From: Holophagales bacterium UBA5704
GTDB lineage: Bacteria > Acidobacteriota > Thermoanaerobaculia > Multivoradales > UBA5704
DNA: 64,000 bases
Assembly (NCBI GenBank): GCA_002420005.1
Contig: DIHE01000005.1
Coordinates: 72,521 to 136,520 of the forward strand
Reading direction: 5' to 3'
Shown here one piece after another: positions 17,319 to 24,375 of this stretch; position 1 is the stretch's first letter; every line of letters starts with the position of its first letter. A model generated the notes under the pieces. That model did not search any database. It saw nothing but the letters and a program-made list of their open reading frames with translations, and was not told the DNA's origin. A program made the position numbers and the translations under genes.

Positions 17319-17618
17319 ATGGAGATCACGGATTCGATCGCCGGTGTGCCCATCCGCCTCACGGCGGAAAGGTGGCTCCACATCGTGGAGAACCACGATG
17401 AGGTGGCAGGGTACTACGATGAGGTCTTGGAGACCGTGGCCAACCCTGACATCATTGTGCCGGGGTACGGAGGCTCTCTCATCGCGGTTCGAAGCCTCGG
17501 TCAACTGCGCCACCTGTGCGTGATCTACCGCGAGGTTTCACGCAGTGATGGATTCATCGTAACGGCCTATTTTTGCCGCAAGATCGACCGGAGGAAGGCG
17601 ATATGGAAGCGAACCTGA
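17319..17618 (+). CDS. small nuclease-fold protein (PBECR-like), possible toxin
   Basis: A 99-residue protein: PIRLTAERWLHIVENHDEV at the start, then a helix, a VRSLGQLRHLCVIYREV strand pair and FIVTAYFCRKIDRRKAIWKR at the end. This His/Arg-bearing alpha+beta arrangement resembles the phage-Barnase-EndoU-ColicinE5-RelE-like (PBECR) nuclease families. ATG 17319 gives the conserved start. The gene overlaps the next by 16 nt; the downstream protein has the DUF2283 fold, a common neighbour of such proteins. The pair resembles a toxin-antitoxin module, but activity is inferred from fold likeness and gene order. Confidence 0.6.
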   Translation: MEITDSIAGVPIRLTAERWLHIVENHDEVAGYYDEVLETVANPDIIVPGYGGSLIAVRSLGQLRHLCVIYREVSRSDGFIVTAYFCRKIDRRKAIWKRT

Positions 17619-17920
17619 TGCCACTGACCGTCCAGGCCGTGACCCAAGCCATACCTCTTCTCTTGAAGTTCCCGATGGGGCATTTCTCGGTGGACTACGA
17701 CAAGGAGGCCGATGTCCTCTACATCAGCTTTCGGCGCCCACAGAGGGCCACGGACACCCAGGAGGTCGGCGAGGGGGTGCTGCTCCGCTATCGCGGCGAA
17801 GAGCTGGTGGGGATGACCATTCTCGAAGCCTCGACCCGCGCCGAGGGACGTACCGCGCTCCCGGAAGCGGCACGGACCCCTGTCGTACCTCGGAGGCGGT
17901 CGGCAAGAAGGCAGCCCTGA
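17603..17920 (+). CDS. DUF2283 family protein
   Basis: The 105-residue protein contains VDYDKEADVLYISFRRPQ and GVLLRYRGEELVGMTILEAS, the two-part signature of the small beta-rich DUF2283 family, at residues ~33-77. An N-terminal ~30-residue extension (VQAVTQAIPLLLKFP) and a basic C-terminal tail surround it. GGAGG lies 8 nt before ATG 17603, inside the end of the nuclease-like gene. DUF2283 proteins are frequently encoded beside small putative toxins, so it may be the antitoxin. Function is not established for the family. Confidence 0.75.
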   Translation: MEANLMPLTVQAVTQAIPLLLKFPMGHFSVDYDKEADVLYISFRRPQRATDTQEVGEGVLLRYRGEELVGMTILEASTRAEGRTALPEAARTPVVPRRRSARRQP

Positions 17921-17951
17921 GAGCATCGCCGGGCTCTCCACCAACTCCTCC

Positions 17952-18584
17952 CTACGAGCTCTCCATGTAAGCCCGCTTCGCCCTGGGGTGGCCTGCACGC
18001 CGGAGGCATTCTTCGAGCCGCCCGATGCCGCTCGGACCCAGGAACCTCTTCACGAGGTCCCGGGTCTTGTCGACGTCCAGGTCCTCGACCTTCGCGAGGA
18101 GCCGCATCGCGTCGCGCTCGTCCTTGTCGGTCGCCGCGCCGAGCTTCATCGTGACCAGATGCTCCGGCGAGGCGACGGGAACGCCGGACAGCCGGTCGTC
18201 CGACTGCATCGCAGAAGCCATCACATCCCGGTAGAGCGGCTGGAGATCACCCCATTCTTCGCTCGACCGGTCGATGAAATCCGCCCGGATTCCTGCAGGC
18301 TCGCTCATCGCATGCACTCCACCGATGGAGAGGGGGCGGACCTGCATGTCGGCGGCGCGGAGCTTCTCCACCAAGGCGGGCATCAAGGCATGCGGGACGG
18401 CAAAATCCACGTCCTTGGTGTATTCGTGGTCGGCCGGATTCTCCAGCCAATACCACATGGCGACTTTGCCGATCAGCGCGTGCTCGGTCTTCAGCGCGCC
18501 GAGGACCTTCGCGCCGAAGCGCAGAGAGGGCTTCGGATCGAACGTCGCGAGGTCGGCCGCGGTCTTCTTTCGACGTGGCGCCAT
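17952..18584 (-). CDS. nucleotidyltransferase-like protein (AbiEii/DUF6036-type)
   Basis: This 210-residue protein has ALIGKVAMWYWLENPADHEY followed by TKDVDFAVP, a minimal nucleotidyltransferase core with the second acidic pair, then a helical region including SPEHLVTMKLGAATDKDERD, where the Lys of VTMKL is typical of AbiEii-like enzymes. It starts 16 nt after the uvrB stop on the same strand and may be the last gene of that transcript. Such proteins act as toxins or resistance factors, some by tRNA nucleotidyl transfer. No matching antitoxin (AbiEi-like) is visible nearby. Confidence 0.7.
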   Translation of the reverse strand: MAPRRKKTAADLATFDPKPSLRFGAKVLGALKTEHALIGKVAMWYWLENPADHEYTKDVDFAVPHALMPALVEKLRAADMQVRPLSIGGVHAMSEPAGIRADFIDRSSEEWGDLQPLYRDVMASAMQSDDRLSGVPVASPEHLVTMKLGAATDKDERDAMRLLAKVEDLDVDKTRDLVKRFLGPSGIGRLEECLRRAGHPRAKRAYMESS

Positions 18585-18599
18585 GGTGGATCTCGCGGC

Positions 18600-20591
18600 C
18601 TAGCCCGCGTAAATCTGCAGCTCCCGCAGCTCGCGGATTTTGTTGCGCAGCTCCGCGGCCTCCTCGAACTCCAGGCGCTTGGCGTGGGCTCGCATGTCTT
18701 TCTCCAGGCGCGAAATCCGCTCGGCGAGGGGGACGTCGCTCGACTCGGCGATCTCGGCGAGGCGCTGGGGGCCGGCGGAATAGAGGTCGAGCTGGCTCAT
18801 CTGCACCAGCGGGTTGTGAATGTCCTTGAGGATCGACGCCGGCTCGATGCCGTGCTCCTCGTTGTAGGCCTGCTGCTTGATGCGGCGCCGCGCGGTCTCG
18901 TCGAGCGCGCGCTGCATCGAGTCGGTCATGCCGTCGGCGTAGAAGATCACCCGGCCGTTCAGGTTTCTCGCCCCGCGGCCGGCGGTCTGGATGAGCGAGG
19001 TGGTGCTGCGCAGAAACCCTTCCTTGTCGGCGTCGAGGATGGCGACGAGCGAGACCTCGGGGAGGTCGAGGCCCTCGCGCAGCAGGTTGATCCCCACCAG
19101 GATGTCGAAGTCGCCGCGGCGCAGACCGGTGACGATCTCGACGCGCTCCAGGGTCTCCACGTCGCTGTGCAGGTAGCGCACCCGCAGGGCCAGCTCCTGG
19201 AAGTACTGGGTCAGCTCCTCCGCCATCCGCTTGGTCAGGGTGGTGACCAGGACGCGCTCCTTGCGCGCCACCACCTTGCGGATCTCCCCCACCAGGTCGT
19301 CCACCTGCCCCTTGGCCGGCCGCACCTCGATGACCGGATCGAGCAGGCCGGTGGGACGGATGACCTGCTCCACCACCACGCCGCCGGTGCGCGTCAGCTC
19401 CCACGGCGCCGGGGTCGCCGAGACGTAGACGCGCTGGCCGACCCGCGCGTCCCACTCGTCGAAGGTGAGCGGCCGGTTGTCGAGCGCCGAAGGGAGGCGG
19501 AAGCCGAAGTCGACCAGCGTCGTCTTGCGCGAGCGGTCGCCGTGGTACATGCCGCGCACCTGCGGGATGGTCTGGTGGCTCTCGTCCATCACCACCAGGT
19601 AGTCCTCGGGGAAGTAGTCGAACAGGGTCGGCGGCGGCTCCCCGGCGGCGCGGCCGGAGAGGTGGCGCGAGTAGTTCTCGATGCCGTGGCAGTAGCCGAT
19701 CTCCTTGAGCATCTCCAGGTCGAAGCGCGTGCGCTGCTCCAGCCGCTGGCGCTCCAAGAGCTTTCCCTCGGCCTCCAGGATGGCGAGCCGCTCCTCCAGC
19801 TCGATCTTGATGCCGTCGATCGCGCGCTCCAGGCGGTCCTTGGGCGTCACGTAGTGGGTGCGGGGATAGACCGCGATGCGGTCCAGCTCGTAGAGGACGT
19901 CGCCGCGCAGGACGTCGAAGCGGGTGATGCGCTCGATCTCGTCGCCGAAGTACTCGACGCGCAGACCCACCTCTTCATACGCCGGCAGGATCTCGATCAC
20001 GTCGCCGCGCACCCGGAAGCTGCCGTGGTAGAGGTCCATGTTGGTGCGCTCGTACTGCATCTCGACGAGCCGCCGCAGGACCGGCTCCATGCCTTCGTCA
20101 TCCCCCTTGCTGAAAAATTGGAGCATGCCGAAGAAGGCTTCCGGCGAGCCGAGACCGTAGATGCAGGAGACCGAGGCGACGAGGATCACGTCGCGCCGTT
20201 CGAACAGCGACTTGGTGGCGCGCAGGCGCAGCCGGTCGATCTCCTCGTTGATGCTGGTCTCTTTCTCGATGTAGGTGTCGGTCGCCGGAACGTAGGCCTC
20301 CGGCTGGTAGTAGTCGTAGTAGGAGACGAAATACTCGACGGCGTTGTGCGGGAAGAAGCTCCGGAACTCCTGGAAGAGCTGGGCCGCGAGGATCTTGTTG
20401 TGGGAGAGGACGAGGGTCGGCCGGTTCAGCGTCTCGATCATCTTGGCGATCGTGAACGTCTTCCCCGATCCCGTCACCCCGAGCAGGACCTGTTCCTTGT
20501 CGCCGCGGCGCACGCCTTCGACGAGCTGCGCGATCGCCGCCGGCTGGTCACCCTGGGGGGAGAAGCGGGAGATGAGCTGAAAATCCGCCAT
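18600..20591 (-). CDS. uvrB: excinuclease ABC subunit B
   Basis: A 663-residue protein of normal UvrB length. It has Walker A GVTGSGKTFTIAKM (residues ~38-51), the beta-hairpin YYDYYQPEAYVPATDTYIEK, DESHQTIPQVRGMYHGDRSR, helicase-type motifs (RVLVTTLTKRMAEELTQY, DILVGINLLREGLDLPEVSL, QTAGRGARN) and the C-terminal UVR motif that binds UvrC (KRLEFEEAAELRNKIREL). It verifies DNA damage after loading by UvrA. The ATG at 20591 follows TAGAAT by 6 nt, so the mRNA is probably leaderless. Confidence 0.97.
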   Translation of the reverse strand: MADFQLISRFSPQGDQPAAIAQLVEGVRRGDKEQVLLGVTGSGKTFTIAKMIETLNRPTLVLSHNKILAAQLFQEFRSFFPHNAVEYFVSYYDYYQPEAYVPATDTYIEKETSINEEIDRLRLRATKSLFERRDVILVASVSCIYGLGSPEAFFGMLQFFSKGDDEGMEPVLRRLVEMQYERTNMDLYHGSFRVRGDVIEILPAYEEVGLRVEYFGDEIERITRFDVLRGDVLYELDRIAVYPRTHYVTPKDRLERAIDGIKIELEERLAILEAEGKLLERQRLEQRTRFDLEMLKEIGYCHGIENYSRHLSGRAAGEPPPTLFDYFPEDYLVVMDESHQTIPQVRGMYHGDRSRKTTLVDFGFRLPSALDNRPLTFDEWDARVGQRVYVSATPAPWELTRTGGVVVEQVIRPTGLLDPVIEVRPAKGQVDDLVGEIRKVVARKERVLVTTLTKRMAEELTQYFQELALRVRYLHSDVETLERVEIVTGLRRGDFDILVGINLLREGLDLPEVSLVAILDADKEGFLRSTTSLIQTAGRGARNLNGRVIFYADGMTDSMQRALDETARRRIKQQAYNEEHGIEPASILKDIHNPLVQMSQLDLYSAGPQRLAEIAESSDVPLAERISRLEKDMRAHAKRLEFEEAAELRNKIRELRELQIYAG

Positions 20592-20597
20592 GGAGGG

Positions 20598-20603
20598 ATT
20601 CTA
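20598..20603 (-). promoter_or_regulatory. -10 hexamer TAGAAT of uvrB
   Basis: TAGAAT is followed by CCCTCC and the start codon, leaving no room for a leader. I did not find a classical SOS (LexA) box in the short gap. Confidence 0.5.
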
Positions 20604-20614
20604 CCCCACTTCCG

Positions 20615-20650
20615 CCCCCTCTCCGCCCCTTCACGGAGCCGGAGAGGGGG
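20615..20650. repeat. 11-bp inverted repeat, CCCCCTCTCCG type
   Basis: The two perfect arms are 20615-20625 and 20640-20650, spanning the stop codon of the hypothetical membrane gene and lying just upstream of the uvrB promoter. Its arm resembles the palindrome at 2867-2893. It may act as a transcription stop for the upstream gene or be a REP-like unit. Confidence 0.5.
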
Positions 20651-21089
20651 TCCCCGCCAGATCTTCCAGCAGCCGGATGAGGTCCTGCACATCCCTGTGG
20701 GTCAGCGGCCTGGGCGTCGAGGCGACCTCCAGGAACTTGCCCTCGAAGGCCTGGAATTTCTTGACGTCGATGGCAGGCGGTTTCTTCGCCAGCGCCCGGT
20801 GTACGTCTGCGAAGGCGGCGGCGAGGCGGGTGCGGTCCTCCGGCGTGACGTCCGGGCCGAGGCGGCTGGTGAGATCCTGCTCCATGGTCTCGAACGCCCA
20901 CTGCAGGACCTTCGGTCCATTGAGGAGCAGCAGAAGGAATCCGATCCCGAGCAGGGCGACCAGCCCGCCGCAACCGATCAGCAACGGCTTGCTGCAACCG
21001 GACGCCCCCGGAGGGCGCACCGGGACGCTCGCCGGGTGGAAGGGGCTCGGGGTTTCGTCGGAAGACGGCTGCTGGGGGGGCTCCACCAT
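20631..21089 (-). CDS. hypothetical single-pass membrane protein
   Basis: About 152 residues: a Pro/Ser-rich cytoplasmic N-terminus, one strong transmembrane segment (LLIGCGGLVALLGIGFLLLL), and an extracytoplasmic region of ~90 residues predicted to be helical (TRLAAAFADVHRALAKKPPA). I prefer ATG 21089 because GGAG lies 6 nt upstream and a TAGGAT at 21121-21126 would give a short leader; an upstream ATG overlaps that hexamer. Divergent from the penicillin-binding protein gene. No family recognised. Confidence 0.6.
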   Translation of the reverse strand: MVEPPQQPSSDETPSPFHPASVPVRPPGASGCSKPLLIGCGGLVALLGIGFLLLLLNGPKVLQWAFETMEQDLTSRLGPDVTPEDRTRLAAAFADVHRALAKKPPAIDVKKFQAFEGKFLEVASTPRPLTHRDVQDLIRLLEDLAGTPSPAP

Positions 21090-21120
21090 CGGATTCTCCA
21101 ATCGTCCAGAGTGCAGCTCC

Positions 21121-21171
21121 ATCCTATCCGAGGAGCGGCCTCCCCGGGAGCCCTCCGGCTCGCCCTATAAT
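21121..21171. promoter_or_regulatory. divergent promoter pair between the membrane protein and penicillin-binding protein genes
   Basis: Minus-strand TAGGAT (21121-21126) serves the small membrane protein. Plus-strand TATAAT (21166-21171) ends 6 nt before the GTG of the penicillin-binding protein gene. The two promoters lie 40 bp apart, so their polymerase footprints overlap and the genes may compete or be coregulated. Confidence 0.5.
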
Positions 21172-21177
21172 GAAGGC

Positions 21178-23676
21178 GTGCGATACGATCCGCTTCCTTC
21201 CAGCCCTCCTCCCGCCAGATCGCCGCGTCCGGCCCGTCCACCGGGGCGACGGCTGATGCGCTGGGCACTCCCCGTAGTGGTCGCCCTCTTCCTGGGGGCC
21301 CTCACCGGAGTCACGGTGGCCGCGGCCATCCATGTGCCCCGGGTGGAGTCGCTGGTCGGTTACACCCCCAGCCTGGTGACGCAGCTCTACGCCGCGGACG
21401 GCTCGGTCTTCGCCACCTTCGCCCGCGAGCGCCGGGTGATGCTCAAGGAGTCGGAGATCCCCAAGATCGTGCAACAGGCGGTGCTCGCCTCGGAGGATGC
21501 CAACTTCTTCCAGCACGGCGGCGTCGATGCCGTCGGCATCCTGCGCGCCGCCTGGACCGACCTGCGCGCCGGCAAGGTGGTCGAAGGCGCCTCGACGATC
21601 ACGATGCAGCTCGCCCGCAGCCTGTACCTGACGCGGGCTCGCACCTGGAGCCGCAAGATCGAGGAGGCGTTCGTCGCGGTCGAGCTGGAGAAGAACCTCA
21701 GCAAGCCGCAGATCCTGGCCCTGTATCTGAATCTGGTCAACCTCGGGCACGGCAACTACGGGTTCGAGGCGGCCTCCCGCTATTACTTCGGCAAACCGGC
21801 GGCCAAGCTCAGCCTGACCGAAGCGGCGACCCTCGCCGGCATCATCCCGGCGCCGAGCCGCTACAGCCCCTATCGCAATCCCGAGCAGGTGACGCGCCAG
21901 CGCGACCGGGTGCTGCGCCGGATGCTGGACGAGCGCTACATCACCCGCCGGCAGTATGAGCAGGCCGTGGAACAGCCGCTCCTCGTGACCTCCCAGCAGC
22001 CCGAGCAGGCCGTCGCCCCCTACTTCGCCGAGGACATCCGCAAGTATCTGGAGACCAAATACGGCGCGACCGCCCTGTATGAAGGGGGCCTGCAGGTGCG
22101 CACGACGCTCGATCCGCGCATCCAGCAGGCCACCGAGAAGGCGGTGCGCGCCGGCCTGCTGCGGCTCGACCGCACCCGCGGCTGGCGCGGCCCGCTGGCG
22201 ACGCTCGAATCGGCGGACATCGAAACCCAGCAGCTCCCCACCTGGAGCCACGGCAAGCCGGTGCCCGGCCGCTGGTACCAGGGGATCGTCCTGGAGAGCG
22301 GAGGGCAGACCGCCCGCATCAAGATCGGCGGCGAGGTGTACACCCTGACCGCGGCCGGCACCGCCTGGACCCGGAGGACGCCGGACAAGCTCCTGAAGCG
22401 CGGCGCGGTGGCCTGGTTCAGCCTGCAACCCGTCGAAGGGAAGAAGGACGAGAAGGCCAAGGACGGTACGGCACCGGCGGCCACGGCGCCACCGGAGCTG
22501 CGCCTGCACCTGGAGCAGGAGCCGCGCATGGAGGCGGCGGCGGTGGTCCTGGAGAACCGCACCGGCGCCGTGGTCGGCATGGTCGGGGGGTGGGATTTCG
22601 CACGCAACAAGTTCAACCGCATCACCCAGGCCCGGCGGCAGGTGGGCTCGGCCTTCAAGCCGTTCGTCTACGGCACCGCCCTGGAGGCCGGCTGGACCCC
22701 TTCCGATACGCTCCTCGATGCACCGACCGCCTTCCTCGGCGGCGACGGCCGGATGAGCTATCGGCCGGAAAACTACTACCACAAGCACGCCGGCATCGTG
22801 ACCCTGCGGCGCGCCCTGGAGCAGTCGATCAACATTCCCGCGGTCAAGCTGTGGGATCTGGTGGGCGGCCGCCGGGTGATCGATTTCTCCCAGCGCTGCG
22901 GCATCCGCACGCCGCTGCCCAACTATCCGAGCATCTCCCTCGGCGCGGCGGACCTCGTGCCGATGGAGCTCGCCGCCGCCTATGCCACCATCGCCAACCA
23001 GGGCGTGCACGTCGAGCCCCACCTGATCCGCAAGATCACCGAGCCGGACGGCCACTTGCTGGAGCAGCACTTCCCGGCCTCCTACATCTCGACCAGCGCG
23101 GGCGTCGCCTACGTGCTGACCCACATGATGGAAGGCGTGATCGATCACGGCACGGCCTACACCCTGCACGACCTCCCCATCGACATCGCCGGCAAGACGG
23201 GAACGACGGACGATTTCTCCGACGCCTGGTTCGTGGGCTACACCCCGCGCTACACGATCCTCACCTGGATGGGCTATGACGTGAAGCGGTCGCTCGGTGC
23301 CGGCATGAGCGGCGCCGTGGCCGCCGTCCCCATCTGGCGCCTGATCGCGGAAGACGGGCTGGAGACCGGCTGGCTGCAGAAAGGCGAGACGTTCCCGGTC
23401 CCGGCCGGCGTCACCGTCAAGGACATCGACTACCAGAGCGGCCTCTTGGCGAGCGGCGGCCGGACCATCAAGGAAGCCTTCGTCGCCGGCACCGAGCCGG
23501 CCCGCGAGTCGAGCGCGCAGTGGTCCACCATCACCAGCCTGCCGTGGTACCAGCAGAAGCAGTTCTACATCCCCAAGGAGGGGGAGAAGATGCCCGGCCG
23601 TCCCGGGAGCGGCGAAACCGAGGCACCCCCACCGCCGCCGGGCGAAGGCGAGGCGCCGCGGCCGCCGGTGCGTTGA
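21178..23676 (+). CDS. penicillin-binding protein 1A, bifunctional class A
   Basis: An 832-residue peptidoglycan synthase. It has a proline-rich cytoplasmic tail, one transmembrane helix (LPVVVALFLGALTGVTVAAA, ~31-50), a glycosyltransferase 51 domain with catalytic Glu in LASEDANFFQHGGVD (~104) and later EKNLSKPQILALYLN, then a transpeptidase domain with SAFK (Ser ~490), SIN (EQSINIPAV) and KTG (AGKTGTTDDFSDAW, ~672). It polymerises glycan strands and crosslinks stem peptides. The frame is open upstream, but GTG 21178 directly follows a consensus TATAAT, giving the expected short tail. The acidic, Pro-rich C-terminal end is variable in the family. Confidence 0.93.
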   Translation: MRYDPLPSSPPPARSPRPARPPGRRLMRWALPVVVALFLGALTGVTVAAAIHVPRVESLVGYTPSLVTQLYAADGSVFATFARERRVMLKESEIPKIVQQAVLASEDANFFQHGGVDAVGILRAAWTDLRAGKVVEGASTITMQLARSLYLTRARTWSRKIEEAFVAVELEKNLSKPQILALYLNLVNLGHGNYGFEAASRYYFGKPAAKLSLTEAATLAGIIPAPSRYSPYRNPEQVTRQRDRVLRRMLDERYITRRQYEQAVEQPLLVTSQQPEQAVAPYFAEDIRKYLETKYGATALYEGGLQVRTTLDPRIQQATEKAVRAGLLRLDRTRGWRGPLATLESADIETQQLPTWSHGKPVPGRWYQGIVLESGGQTARIKIGGEVYTLTAAGTAWTRRTPDKLLKRGAVAWFSLQPVEGKKDEKAKDGTAPAATAPPELRLHLEQEPRMEAAAVVLENRTGAVVGMVGGWDFARNKFNRITQARRQVGSAFKPFVYGTALEAGWTPSDTLLDAPTAFLGGDGRMSYRPENYYHKHAGIVTLRRALEQSINIPAVKLWDLVGGRRVIDFSQRCGIRTPLPNYPSISLGAADLVPMELAAAYATIANQGVHVEPHLIRKITEPDGHLLEQHFPASYISTSAGVAYVLTHMMEGVIDHGTAYTLHDLPIDIAGKTGTTDDFSDAWFVGYTPRYTILTWMGYDVKRSLGAGMSGAVAAVPIWRLIAEDGLETGWLQKGETFPVPAGVTVKDIDYQSGLLASGGRTIKEAFVAGTEPARESSAQWSTITSLPWYQQKQFYIPKEGEKMPGRPGSGETEAPPPPPGEGEAPRPPVR

Positions 23677-23679
23677 AGC

Positions 23680-24360
23680 TCAGGAATCGGCGGAGACCTT
23701 GAAATGGGCATACAGCCCATCCGACACGTCCACGAACAGCCCGACCGGCCGACCTTTGCCGCCTTCGGCCAGGCGCTCGACCGTCAGGCTCGGCTCGGCC
23801 GCCGACTCGACGAACACGCGGACCTGCTTCTCGCCGATCTCGATCCGGGCGCGGAACCACCCGTCCGGATCGGGCACCGGCTGGACCGGCGCTTCGAAGA
23901 CGCCCGGCTGTGACTCGCGCAGCTTCTCCCAGGTGTTCGCCGGCCAGGAGACATACTGCACCGCCCGCCCCTTGAAGACTCCCTCGGCTCTGAAGTTGAA
24001 CGGCCGGAAGTACACCGCCTCGAACGTCTTCGCTCCGGCCACGTTGAACGCGACTCCCACGAAGCTCTCCTGCCGGACGTTCTTCCCCTTCAATTCGATC
24101 TCGATCGTTCCCGTGGTGAGCTCGAAACCGTTGAAGACGGCGATGCCGATGATGCCGTCGGCGGAATCCCCTTTGGATCGCAGCCGGACGGCCTTCCTGC
24201 CGTCCACCTCCACCGCCTCGGCCGTGGCGTCATGGAGAGTCCAGCTGGCGCCATCGTTGATCGTGCTCAGATCGGGGGTGACGACGCGCGGCTGGCCCTG
24301 GCCGGCGGCGGCGAGCAGAAGGAAGAGAACGAGCCCGACTCCCCAGGATGAGTGCTTCAT
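23680..24360 (-). CDS. secreted DUF1080-like (concanavalin-fold) protein
   Basis: The 226-residue product has a signal peptide (VGLVLFLLLAAAGQGQP) and a beta-sandwich pattern like that of DUF1080/3-keto-disaccharide hydrolase domains: GTIEIELKGKN, FVGVAFNVAG, FEAVYFRPFNFRAEG, and a DGWFRARIEIGEKQVRVFV strand pair. Family members bind or cleave sugars outside the cell. GGAGG lies 5 nt before ATG 24360. It follows the BNR-repeat gene by 15 nt and is cotranscribed with it. Function uncertain. Confidence 0.7.
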   Translation of the reverse strand: MKHSSWGVGLVLFLLLAAAGQGQPRVVTPDLSTINDGASWTLHDATAEAVEVDGRKAVRLRSKGDSADGIIGIAVFNGFELTTGTIEIELKGKNVRQESFVGVAFNVAGAKTFEAVYFRPFNFRAEGVFKGRAVQYVSWPANTWEKLRESQPGVFEAPVQPVPDPDGWFRARIEIGEKQVRVFVESAAEPSLTVERLAEGGKGRPVGLFVDVSDGLYAHFKVSADS

Positions 24361-24375
24361 GCGTGCCTCCGTTTC

